NCBI GenBank assembly: GCA_030267965.1
Contig: BRYA01000709.1
Span: 1-23,299 of the forward strand
Length of the DNA stretch: 23,299 nucleotides
Reading direction: 5' to 3'
Source of the DNA: Triparma columacea
Lineage: Eukaryota; Sar; Bolidophyceae; Parmales; Triparmaceae
In this document: piece by piece, positions 1 to 8,827 of the stretch
How the letters are laid out: every line of letters starts with the position of its first letter
Numbering within the stretch: position 1 is the stretch's first letter
Notes under the pieces: generated by a model
The model's database searches: none
What the model was told of the DNA's origin: nothing
The model's input: the letters and a program-made list of their open reading frames with translations, nothing else
Program-made: the position numbers and the translations under genes

Positions 1-2482
1 AGTCTACAGGTACTGTTGCTTTCTTCACATCAGTAAACCACTCTGGCTGCTCCTCTTCCCATTTAGCCCAGTTTGACTCAATCCACTTCCTTAACTCGCC
101 TTCTATTGAGACCCAATGATGCCTTGAGGCATAAAAGACCTCAAACTTCATTTCATCACTTTCTCCTTCAAGGAAATATGCCATTGACATATCCTTTGAC
201 CTCTGTGTACTCCAGAAGGTGTGCAAGTACTTCCTCTCGATGTTAAAAAAGAAAACACCAAGGCATATGGTAGTTATTGGTATGATATACTTCACTATGA
301 ATGATGCAATATCAATTGGGTTGTCATCTACATAAGGAGAAAATAGATATATATATATTGACACTGGTAGACTTACCATTGTCAAAGGAAGACCAAGCAA
401 CCAATAGGCTCCTCCAACTTCATTGGGATGTCTAAAGTGCACCATTGAAGTGAAGTCTACAACGACCTTTACAGACACTCTGAAAATAATACTATTCGCA
501 AGCTCTGCCTTACCCCCCAATGGTAACCAGTACCAAAAGTCTTCCCTCAATATCTTAACTAACAAGTACAAACCAAGGTCAGCTCCAATGTAGAGAAAGG
601 CCCATCTACCTCCCATCAACCCAAGAAGAACTATTGTTGTACACCTTATGAGGAGCATCCCTGCTGACAAGAGCAACGCAGACACAAACACAATTGTTCT
701 CTTGCTTGCTTTTGCTGGTATGTACCCATAGAAGTCTGGTGCCACTTCTCTCCTAGCAGGGTCTGTGTCCCAGTCATAACTAATTGTTGCAGAGGCAAAG
801 CCTGTTGTAATTGCTGACACTGCAACTGAAATCCATGCTGAAGTTCCAACACCTTTGTCACTTGTTGCAATAGCCATAAGTTGGATAATCACTCCAGGGA
901 TTGCCTCAGCAAACATCTCAATCATTTTCATTGCAGTCAACTCTGCCATAGCATCAAGTGCTTTCCCAGCCTCTTGTTTATCTCCCTTTGCAACCCTGTA
1001 AGCATCAACAGCAGGCTTAAACCCTATTAAAATAGGAAAGCACTCCCTAAGCACCCTCAACATCCCTAACTTTCTATTCTGTCCCCAAACAAAAAGCATT
1101 TGAATCCCCATTGATACCATCAAACTTGCCAAAGATGCCTTGAAGTACCCATACTTCTTATCACTCAAAAACATGAACGTCACGTACACATCAGTAAGCA
1201 AATCAAAGATAGATGTGACAGCACCAACAGTAACTCTGAAAAGCATTCCCCAAGGTGCAGTCTTAATAACACCCTTCCCTAACTCCACAAACATGCCCTC
1301 CATCCATGGAAACTCCTCAAACAGCTCCCTAACAGCCCTGTTCTGTAATCTCCACATATCTACCCCAGCCTTTATCACCTTCCTGCTCTTCAAACAAGGC
1401 ATCAAGTTGTTCCCAATCACCCTTGCTTCCTTCTCCTCCACACACTCAAGCTTGGTAGACACTGAGCTGTTGAAGTTATACTCACAAAGCCTTGCCCTCT
1501 TCAGCAAAGTGACAAACCAAGGGTACTTCTTCACAACCTCCCTCAGTGAAGCACTCTCTTTACACACCTCCTCAACATGTCTCTCTCTGTCCTTCCTTGA
1601 GTGTGCTCCTCCAAGTTGTCCTCCCTCCCAAACCAAATCAGCACCCAAGGCCTCGCCAACTTGCTTAGACATCTCCATTAAAGGGACAAGGTCAATAAAG
1701 TAGCGTTCTGCTTCAGCAGCCTCGTCTAGGTGCCTCTCCAGAGTTGATCTTGTTGCCTCCACACTTACAGAGCTACCAAGCTCTACCTTGGTGACAAATT
1801 CTACCTTGGTTGTCTTCTCTCCCCTTTTTGTGAACTTTATTGCAACTTCTTCAGAGGCCCTTTGTGCATTATTTCTCTGAGTGTTGCTCACAGAATCACT
1901 TCTCTCCGTATTCTCCATTATTGGCTCCATTATAATCACAATGATATCTTCACCCATCTTGTGTAGCTTCATCACATTCCAGAACTCCCTATCTCTGTGT
2001 ATTCCACCATGTTTTGACTCCAACTTCTGCCTTCTCCTCACAACCACTTCCCATGCTCCTTTCTTCTCCTCAATAACCCTCTCAACATCTCCTGTTGTTT
2101 CTAGATGGATCCTGCTCTCAAAGTCCCAGAAGTAGGCAGCAGCTTCCTCCAAATCTGCTCTAACTGTCACTGTTGTCTTTCCCCATCCCTTTCCCTTCTC
2201 TTCCACCTTAATCCAGGTATCTGAAAGAGGGAATGCACCTTCAACCTTTTTTTTGCCTTCAGGCTCTACGAACTTGGCATCAAATGTCTCAGTGGACATT
2301 ACATTGATGTCGCCTATTCCCCTCATTATCTGGACCCTTGTTGAAGTGTCAATGTCTCTGCTTCTGTCAAACTTCTTCCTTAAACCTGAGACTATCGTAA
2401 GTAACCTTGGTGCAAGCTTGTTCATGATGGAAGAGTAAAAAACTCCACCAAGATCTACCTTTGTTGTGAAAGTGACTGATGT
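1..2482 (-). CDS. Multi-START protein, C-terminal part: START module plus polytopic membrane region (partial, runs off left edge)
   Basis: Reading codon by codon, the frame of the upstream part continues from 2482 to position 2 with no other stop, giving 827 codons and leaving the window. The first ~30 residues finish the interrupted START module (Val-Asp-Leu-Gly-Gly turn and amphipathic helix). A fifth START-like module follows at about 1690-2280, containing a Glu-Ala-Ala-Ala-Tyr-Phe-Trp motif. From about 1215 to 240 there are some six to eight hydrophobic segments, for example near 1150-1215, 1085-1140, 850-930, 781-840, 545-700, 340-420 and 243-305. A polar loop at 722-784 carries Tyr-Asp-Trp-Asp-Thr-Asp-Pro and Phe-Tyr-Gly-Tyr-Ile-Pro, a motif I associate with large START/membrane proteins of Parmales (from memory). 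An Ile-Pro-Gly-x5-Gln segment weakly recalls XK-related proteins, by eye only. If independent, the first ATG would be at 2425. Confidence 0.7.
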
Positions 2483-2485
2483 TTA
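2483..2485 (-). other. In-frame TAA inside the fourth START module
   Basis: The stop lies in a frame otherwise open from 5764 to the window edge. It follows a Pro codon and precedes 11 residues and then Gly-Gly. In the paralogous third module a Pro-Gln pair (Gln CAG at 3185-3187) stands exactly 11 residues before Gly-Gly. The simplest ancestral codon is CAA, one C-to-T change away. TAA ends other genes here normally (CCT8 and the methyltransferase-aldolase), so general reassignment is unlikely. Confidence 0.8.
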
Positions 2486-5400
2486 TGGCACACCTCCAAT
2501 AGGGTCAAGCGGCTCAAACACCCATACTGTGTGTACCTTTGTTAACACGTTCCCAGCCTTCACTGGAAAGTCTACATGTATATCCTCTGTGTCTGCAACA
2601 TCAATTATAACTTTGCTGTCATCTTGTTTGAGCCAGATAATTTTATTTCTTCCATCACGAGGATTAAAACCAGGGAGACCAAGTTCCCTTGTTGTGATGT
2701 AGTAGAGAGTGTGGGGGTTCACATTGATGGTTTTTGAGAAAGTCAGTCCCCATTTCTTTAAATCATTTCTGGTCTCTCTGCTGTTCAATACTGATATTTG
2801 TCTTGCGGCACACTCCTCCACACTAACATCAACTACAGTAGTGGCAAAACCAGTGCAAAGACTTTCCCCATCAACATGAACTAGCTTCATCTTGACCATC
2901 TCATCAGGACTCTTCAGTTCATCAAAGTTCTTATCCACCTTGCACTTCTCATAGAATTCCTTCCCCTTCGTGATTGCCGCTTTCTCCTCGTCTGTATGAT
3001 CTTGGGGCTCATTCTTGATGATGTTGGCAAGAGAGGCAAGTTCAGTTTTATCTCTCATTTCGTCTTTCCTCACAGCATCACAAATATCATACAGCGCCTT
3101 AAGTCCAAGAGGGATCTTTTTGTTGATGAGAGTAACGGGAATATACCCTCCTGCATCAGCATATTGCAGAAGTTGTATTTTGCACTGTGGCATGTCTCCT
3201 GATGACTGAATGTTGCTGGCAATGAAGAATGCCTTGGTTATTCCTCTGACAAGCTTTCCTACATTTCCTCCATAGTCAACATCTTTGTCAACGGAGCAGC
3301 ATGCCACAATTATGCTGCCATCTTGATTTCTTTTCCAGACATGCTTAAACACAAACTCTCTGTTGTGCAGCAATAATGGCATTGTCTTGACAGTGGCGAA
3401 TATATTTTCGTTTATCCTTCCTTCCCCCTCCCTTATTTCTAACCTTGCAGGGTTGCCTGCGTCTCTGCTTATGGCTTTTCTATCCCTACTGCAATACTCA
3501 AAGTAGTATGCTGCAGCCTCCTCTGCAGAACAATCAGCAACCCCCCAAGCTTTTCCCAGGGCAACGCTCCTCTCCCCCTTCTTCTGCTGCTGGTTCTTGA
3601 TTTCCATCTTCACTCCCTCATAAGGTGACTCGAGAGGTGTCCATCCTTCCTCCTCCTCACCAAAGAGCTTCTCCAAGTCCCCAAACACCTTGTTCTGGTC
3701 CTCCTCCAACTCAACCCCTTCCCTCATCCTCTCCACCAGAACCCCCCTTACCTCAGCATCAACCTCCTTCCCGTTCCTCTGGAACTTCTCCTGCAACTTG
3801 TTGGCTTCTTTCAATGTTGATTTTGTAAATATATCTTCTACGGCAGTTGGAAGTTTAAGGTATCCTTTTGCATCAACAGTCTGAATTCGAGTCATCCTAC
3901 ATATGTTTGGAGCAAGTTCTGTTATATTGTAGACCCCAGTCGTCTCTGCCAGCACAAACCCTTCCTTGCTGAGATTTTTGAAGCTTGCTACTGAGCACTC
4001 TGACAGTGGAACAAACCCTAACATGAATGATGTCTTGTTTTTGCTCAACTTGACTTCCTTCCATGTGTACCACATTTGAAATAGTCGGTTATCAGACGGA
4101 GCAGGCAATTTGAGCCCAAAGTGGTAATGCAGGCTCCTTGACCTGTCAACCTTCTTGATTGCTCTTGGAAGGTCGCCATTCTTTGTTTTATGATTGTTGG
4201 AAAATTCAAATGAGTCACGCTCATACATCTCAGCCAAAATGTCTCGAGCAGACTTGTCCAAGGTCACACTGTAGGCTCCCCAAACCTTCCCACTCTCTCT
4301 CCACTGGAACTTGTCAATGCCTTCCTTCAATGTCCCCTTGACTCTCTTCCCCTTTGTGTGAAGTTCCTTCTCTAGCCTCCCAACTCTCTCCAACATTGCT
4401 TCCTCCTCTATTGTCAGAGGTGGCGCCTTTGGCATGATTTCCTCCACAAAGTGTCTTTTCTTCCTCTCATCAATGACTGCAGGCTGTCTGAACTGCTTCC
4501 CGACCTCCTCCATGATACCCTTTACTGCTGCATACGCAGCCTTGGCGTCGCCCTTCTTGGTCCTGCCACTGTTCCTGCCTTCAACACTAGATCTCATGGA
4601 TCTCGCACTCTTGAAGTTTTTGACTGTGGGAACATCAACTTCTGATTCCATCTCTGTTGCTCTCTCCTCTGCCTTAAGAGTTCCCACCATGGTGACTGCA
4701 GTTTGTCCAAACTCAAAATCAGTGAAGCTGAGCTGCCCCTTAATGACACCTCGTTGGACAGTCTTGGTCTTTATTGACGCTTGAATTTCGACAAGCATTG
4801 CAGTTGCCTCATTAGAAATGTCATCCTCATCAAGGGGTGCCAACTCCATAATGTTTGTCGATTTGTCAGGAGATACGACTCTGACATCGAGGAGAAATTC
4901 GACAAACTTATTCCCGCTGCTGTAGTGCTGCCAGCAAACGAGTCTGTGAACGACTCCTTCCTTTTTGTCATACTCCTGGAGGGTCTTCCTTCGGAACTTG
5001 CCCTGCTCACAATCGGTGAGGAGAAAGTCAATGATCTTGTCGCGCTCGTCGTGGAAGACATTAGCGAACTCCATAACCTTCACATCGACACCGGTAGAAG
5101 TGTCAATGAGGCCTTCAACGGCTCCTCTCTCCTCAAGAAGCTTCACAAGTTTGCCTTGCTCTGGTCCAAGAGCTGCGTAATCGATATCAACTTGTCCTTG
5201 CGTAGTGAAAGAGGCGTGATCAGGGCTAGGGAGGGACTGCGGGGGGTCTTTATTCATGACGTTGTCAGGATCTAATGTCATGGACTGAGCGGCAGTGGCG
5301 TGGCTGTCAGTCGCAAGGCCGACTGGCGTGTGGCTGGGAGTCACGCACCACCCAGCCCTGTCATTCTCCACATCAGTCTGGGTGGCTCCACCGATGCCTG

Positions 5401-5764
5401 CAAGGGACGCTTTGTTTCCCTCGGCGTTTTCCTCCACCGAATTTTCGTTGCCACCAAGGCCTTCAGGAGGGTCGTCAACGCGAAAAACCCGTCCATTCTC
5501 CATATTTTTGTCGTCGATAGAGTCAATAACATCTTCAGGAGCACCAAATATCCCCTCGCTCACCCCGCTGGCGATGTCGATGGGTTTTCCATGGTGCTCG
5601 AGGCCATGCTTGACGTCGGTGCTGGCTACAATGTGCTTGTCCTCCTGCTGTGGGCTGTCTTTAGTGCTCATTTCGACACTCAAATTGGTTTTCTTGATGT
5701 CTACGGTGCGTAAGGGTGGATAAATCGGGTTCGGTGAGCTTAGTGAAAGTAAGTCGAGCTTCAT
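2483..5764 (-). CDS. Multi-START-domain protein, N-terminal part, ending at an in-frame TAA
   Basis: An uninterrupted minus-strand frame codes about 1093 residues from the ATG at 5764-5762; a later ATG at 5671-5669 is the alternative start. The first ~190 residues are acidic and low in structure. Four START-like (helix-grip lipid-binding) modules follow. The third, around 3150-3600, has the pattern Ala-Glu-Glu-Ala-Ala-Ala-Tyr-Tyr-Phe-Glu, then an Arg-Glu-Phe-Val strand, and ends in a Gly-Gly-Tyr-Ile-Pro turn before an amphipathic helix. The fourth, around 2486-2930, breaks off at TAA 2483-2485 just before its own Gly-Gly turn and helix, which are still encoded in the same frame downstream. 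START modules usually bind sterols, phospholipids or ceramide; no ligand can be named here. Either the two parts are one gene with a nonsense change or sequence error, or this is a shortened product. The frame is confident; the gene's integrity is not. Confidence 0.75.
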   Translation of the reverse strand: MKLDLLSLSSPNPIYPPLRTVDIKKTNLSVEMSTKDSPQQEDKHIVASTDVKHGLEHHGKPIDIASGVSEGIFGAPEDVIDSIDDKNMENGRVFRVDDPPEGLGGNENSVEENAEGNKASLAGIGGATQTDVENDRAGWCVTPSHTPVGLATDSHATAAQSMTLDPDNVMNKDPPQSLPSPDHASFTTQGQVDIDYAALGPEQGKLVKLLEERGAVEGLIDTSTGVDVKVMEFANVFHDERDKIIDFLLTDCEQGKFRRKTLQEYDKKEGVVHRLVCWQHYSSGNKFVEFLLDVRVVSPDKSTNIMELAPLDEDDISNEATAMLVEIQASIKTKTVQRGVIKGQLSFTDFEFGQTAVTMVGTLKAEERATEMESEVDVPTVKNFKSARSMRSSVEGRNSGRTKKGDAKAAYAAVKGIMEEVGKQFRQPAVIDERKKRHFVEEIMPKAPPLTIEEEAMLERVGRLEKELHTKGKRVKGTLKEGIDKFQWRESGKVWGAYSVTLDKSARDILAEMYERDSFEFSNNHKTKNGDLPRAIKKVDRSRSLHYHFGLKLPAPSDNRLFQMWYTWKEVKLSKNKTSFMLGFVPLSECSVASFKNLSKEGFVLAETTGVYNITELAPNICRMTRIQTVDAKGYLKLPTAVEDIFTKSTLKEANKLQEKFQRNGKEVDAEVRGVLVERMREGVELEEDQNKVFGDLEKLFGEEEEGWTPLESPYEGVKMEIKNQQQKKGERSVALGKAWGVADCSAEEAAAYYFEYCSRDRKAISRDAGNPARLEIREGEGRINENIFATVKTMPLLLHNREFVFKHVWKRNQDGSIIVACCSVDKDVDYGGNVGKLVRGITKAFFIASNIQSSGDMPQCKIQLLQYADAGGYIPVTLINKKIPLGLKALYDICDAVRKDEMRDKTELASLANIIKNEPQDHTDEEKAAITKGKEFYEKCKVDKNFDELKSPDEMVKMKLVHVDGESLCTGFATTVVDVSVEECAARQISVLNSRETRNDLKKWGLTFSKTINVNPHTLYYITTRELGLPGFNPRDGRNKIIWLKQDDSKVIIDVADTEDIHVDFPVKAGNVLTKVHTVWVFEPLDPIGGVP

Positions 5765-6065
5765 ATGATATTTACGACCAGTTCCAAGATATTGCCCAAA
5801 AGGGCGCCATTGTACCCAACAGTCTTGCCATCTGCTGCGTTCTTCAACCACTGATCTCCACAATGAAAAGGTTTGCGAAGGCCTCGAAGCATAACTTTCT
5901 CGTCATATTACCCCCCCCCCCCCTCTGCGTCACTTACCTTGACGAATATGCTGTCCACAAGCTTAAAAAATGAGCCTGGGTCAGGAGGGCTCAGGGCAGG
6001 ATGGACAATGATGTGTTGTTGGACAGCGGGTGAGTCAAATTTGCAATGAGGTTCTGGTGGGAGTC
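5761..6065 (-). pseudogene. Two orphan coding exons upstream of, and out of frame with, the multi-START gene
   Basis: On the minus strand an exon at 6065-5938 follows an acceptor (CATCTAG at about 6072-6066) and ends at a consensus donor (AAG then GTAAGT). An 87-nt intron (5937-5851) with a long G run ends in ATCAG. The second exon, 5850-5761, joins in phase 0. The joined frame reads as convincing protein, including Pro-Gly-Ser-Phe-Phe-Lys-Leu-Val-Asp-Ser-Ile-Phe and Gly-Ala-Leu-Leu-Gly-Asn-Ile-Leu-Glu-Leu-Val-Val, then stops at TGA 5763-5761. That TGA overlaps the ATG of the multi-START frame, which lies one base out of register. No ATG-bearing first exon is visible upstream. These may be true 5' exons of the same gene disconnected by an indel or sequence error, or a gene relic. 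Confidence 0.5.
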
Positions 6066-6896
6066 CTAGATGAATGCAAAAGGTGAGTTACGGGGTGCGA
6101 GAGGTCCTAATGGGGGAGATCACCAAAACCAGTAAGAGCAGTTGCGGCGAGGGGGGAGTGTTGGGGGAGGCCTAGGGGAAGTTTCGCTTCAACGAGGAAG
6201 GTTTTGCGTCGAGTTCGATGTCGAGAAGAGCTGAGGTGCTCTTAATTTGGTGTTAGGTAGTCGTACACTAGATTAATTTTGTGGTAAAGGATGTGCACTT
6301 GCAAATCGAAAATCGGAAAAATTGAATTGTCTATTTTATACCTACGAAATATATTTTGTTATTTTTAATCAATTATATAAACTAATTGAGTATATATGAT
6401 AATATGAAACTTGTTTCGATATCTCAAGAATATAATTTTAGTAATGTCTCAAATGTAACTCGATATATGCAATTATCTCACAAACATACTACTTTAAATA
6501 TTATCGTATGTTTATAGTACCTAAATAAATATTTAAAATTTCTCAGGTGTCAAATATTTTGCTATATAATTTGTTGTACATTTTTAAATCATTTAAAAAG
6601 GTTTGATACAAATATAAAGATATTTTGGTAAGGATAAAGCATTTAGCAGACTTTTAAAAATGTTGCGAAAAAATGTGTGATGATTTTATAACCCTAACGT
6701 CCACTCTGAACCCTCAACCCTCGTCCTGACAGCTGAAGATAAATATGGCCTCAAACGGTAAGGAAAAAGGGAAAGGAATTTTGCTAACAAGATGTTTATA
6801 GATTATTCTCATTATTCTCAAATTCGGAACTGGAGGGAGCAATCGTGAGAAGCAGACCAACGCGGTAAAGTCCAGGATTGTGTTGAAAAACATATT
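6066..6896. other. Intergenic region with an AT-rich island
   Basis: I see no gene here. The core 6301-6660 holds 77 G or C in 360 bases by hand count (about 21%), far below the flanking coding DNA. It shows short A/T runs but no clear tandem unit or long inverted repeat. A short ATG-led stretch at about 6745, followed at once by a GTAAGG donor-like site, has no recognisable continuation. Confidence 0.7.
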
Positions 6897-8695
6897 TTAG
6901 TTGCAGCACCCTATGCCGTGACCAGTCCCTTCCCCCTCCTCCACTTGTCCGTAAGTCTTGTTCCTTTCTCTGCAGTCGTCCATATCTTTCTTCCCCAGTA
7001 CAACCCCTCCTCCTATAGATAATAGTCTCACATACTGCATGCATAAATTCTCCATCCTCAAAGCCTTATACAGTGCCTCCTCCAGTCCCTTCCCGCAAGT
7101 CGCTTGCCCGTGGTTCGCCATTAGGCATCCTTTCCCCCCCTTCCCAATCGCCTCCACCACCGCATCCGCGAGCGCCGGTGTCCCGTAGGTGTGGTACTCC
7201 GCGCACTTGATAACGTCAGTGTCCCCCGCGATCTCCGCAACTGTGTAGTGGAATGTCGGGATGTCCTTCCTCGCGCATGCTAGTATGCTCGCGTTGACAC
7301 TATGCGTGTGTACGATTCCGTTGACGTCTTGCCTCGCCCTGTAGATCCCGCTGTGTAGTCCCACTTCAGACGACGGTTTCTTCTCCCCCTTAATCCTCGT
7401 CCCGTCCAACTTGCAGATAACAATGTCCCTAGCCGTTAGTTTGTCGTAGGGTATCCCCGAACCCTTTATTGCCATTAAATCCGTCCCTTTGATCCTAACG
7501 CTAACGTTCCCGTCAGTACCCATTACGAGTCCCCCCTCATAGCACCCCATACAAGCCTTTAGAACCTTCTCCCTCTCCTCATAATAAGAGGGCCGTTTAC
7601 GTGCATGTAGTAGTACGTATGTCATGTCACCCCTTAAGCACATATCAACCTTCTCCTCTAAAATCTTCACTAACTCCACCCTCTTTTGTACTCCGAATTC
7701 TTTATCGAATGATTCCTTATCAATACGGGCAATCCCCCTCCTGGTTAGCTGACAGTATTGGAAGGTTCTGTCCTGACAGTTTACGTTAAAGAAACCAGCG
7801 TCCTTTGTTAGGGACTCGTATGACGTTGGTGATAGTAGTGCGTACTTATTCTTAGGGTGGAGTTGGATGAGTGTGGGGTTTTGGGGGGGGAGGGTTATGG
7901 TCTGTCTTTGTCAGTTCTCACCTTTTCCATATAAGTTTTCATCTCATCACTAACATCCCCCTCCCCGCATCCCATCTCCATCATAAGTAAATGTCCGTCA
8001 TGTTTAATCCATTTATTCCATCGTTTCCATAGTGTCTGTTTCATCTCATACGGTACATGTTGTAGCGTTCCACTGCTGTATATAACATCGAAGCTTTCCT
8101 CCGGGTAGTCCATATCCATGACGTCTCCTACGATGAAGTTAACCAGGTGTGTTAGGTCTGATGGTATTCTCTGCTTAGCGAGTTCTATGTTGTTTGTGTT
8201 GACGTCGATTGCAGTTACTATAGCCCCATACTCACGGGCGAAGTAGAAAGCTCCGCCCCCTGTACCTGAACCCACGTTTAGCACTTTGATGGGGGTGGAG
8301 CCGTGCTTGGGGAGCTTGAGCATGGGGGTGGGGCCGTGCTTGGGGAGATTGAGCATGGAGATGAACTCGGTGGTTGTGGAAAGACCGATGGAGGATGTGA
8401 AACCTTCTCCGAAACAACATTCGTGCATGAAGATGTTTTTGTAGTCGTACTGGGAGGAGGTTAGGGACTGCGAGATGGGTGGGGTGAGGGTTATGTATGT
8501 ATTGTTGTTCTCTTATGTTGGCTCTGGGCACGAAGCTCTAAACACGAAGCTCTGAGCACAAAGCTCTAAACACAAAGCTCTGAGAGCGCAAAGCTCTGCG
8601 CACAAAGCTCTCCAAGCTCTTCAAGCTCATCTCACCTTGTGGATGTCACTCTCGACTTCACCTTCCTTCTTATTATTGGTTGTATGCTGTGCCAT
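6897..8695 (-). CDS. Phosphoethanolamine-methyltransferase-like / class II (fuculose-phosphate-type) aldolase fusion protein
   Basis: Three exons (8695-8636, 8467-7922, 7850-6897), both junctions phase 0 with GTGAGA donors, give 519 residues from ATG 8695 to TAA 6897. Residues ~21-287 match a single PMT-type SAM methyltransferase domain. Visible are Phe-Gly-Glu-Gly-Phe (39-43), motif I Val-Leu-Asn-Val-Gly-Ser-Gly-Thr-Gly-Gly-Gly (82-92), a Leu-Gln-His-Val post-motif (His157) and the PMT C-terminal signature Ala-Gly-Phe...Gln-Asp-Arg-Thr (220-231). Residues ~292-504 are a class II aldolase/adducin domain close to FucA: Gly-Asn-Val-Ser-Val-Arg (316-321), Gly-Ile-Pro-Tyr-Asp-Lys-Leu-Thr, catalytic-type Glu364 in Pro-Ser-Ser-Glu, and metal ligands His383, His385 and His449. 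All aldolase metal-site residues are present. Several PMT substrate residues are changed, so the methyl acceptor is uncertain. No signal peptide is seen; it is probably cytosolic. It is divergent from the SDR gene. Confidence 0.85.
8289..8354 (-). repeat. Two-copy 33-bp in-frame tandem duplication in the methyltransferase domain
   Basis: The unit at 8289-8321 is repeated at 8322-8354 with two mismatches. In the protein it duplicates an 11-residue unit containing Leu-Pro-Lys-His-Gly-x-Thr-Pro, immediately before SAM-binding motif I. Other PMTs have a much shorter link there. Confidence 0.9.
8528..8613. repeat. 14-bp minisatellite in intron 1 of the fusion gene
   Basis: About six copies of a 14-bp unit of the form CAC(G/A)AAGCTCTRAR, alternating as a 28-bp pair in the first four copies and becoming irregular after 8580. 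It fills the middle of the 168-nt intron 8635-8468. Confidence 0.85.
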
Positions 8696-8827
8696 GATAT
8701 GGTAAGTAGTTTGAATGTGTTTAGATTGTATTTATAAGTTGTATAATATAAGTGGACGCTAAATTGAAACTAAAAAAGGACTAAAAATGGACAAAATAAA
8801 TGGGCAAATCCAGCTCCATAAAAAAGA
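8696..8827. promoter_or_regulatory. Divergent promoter region between the fusion gene and the SDR gene
   Basis: Only 132 bp separate the two ATGs, so both core promoters must lie here or inside the transcripts. It is AT-rich, with TATA-like stretches at about 8730-8750. No specific factor site is recognised. Confidence 0.35.

Noticed and set aside
2483..2485. Genome-wide reassignment of TAA to Gln.
   Set aside because: CCT8 and the methyltransferase-aldolase gene end at TAA at their natural C-termini.
5863..5863. Extending the multi-START protein to a TTG start at 5863.
   Set aside because: The extension overlaps a better-supported exon in another frame and crosses its intron; the ATGs at 5764 or 5671 are preferred.
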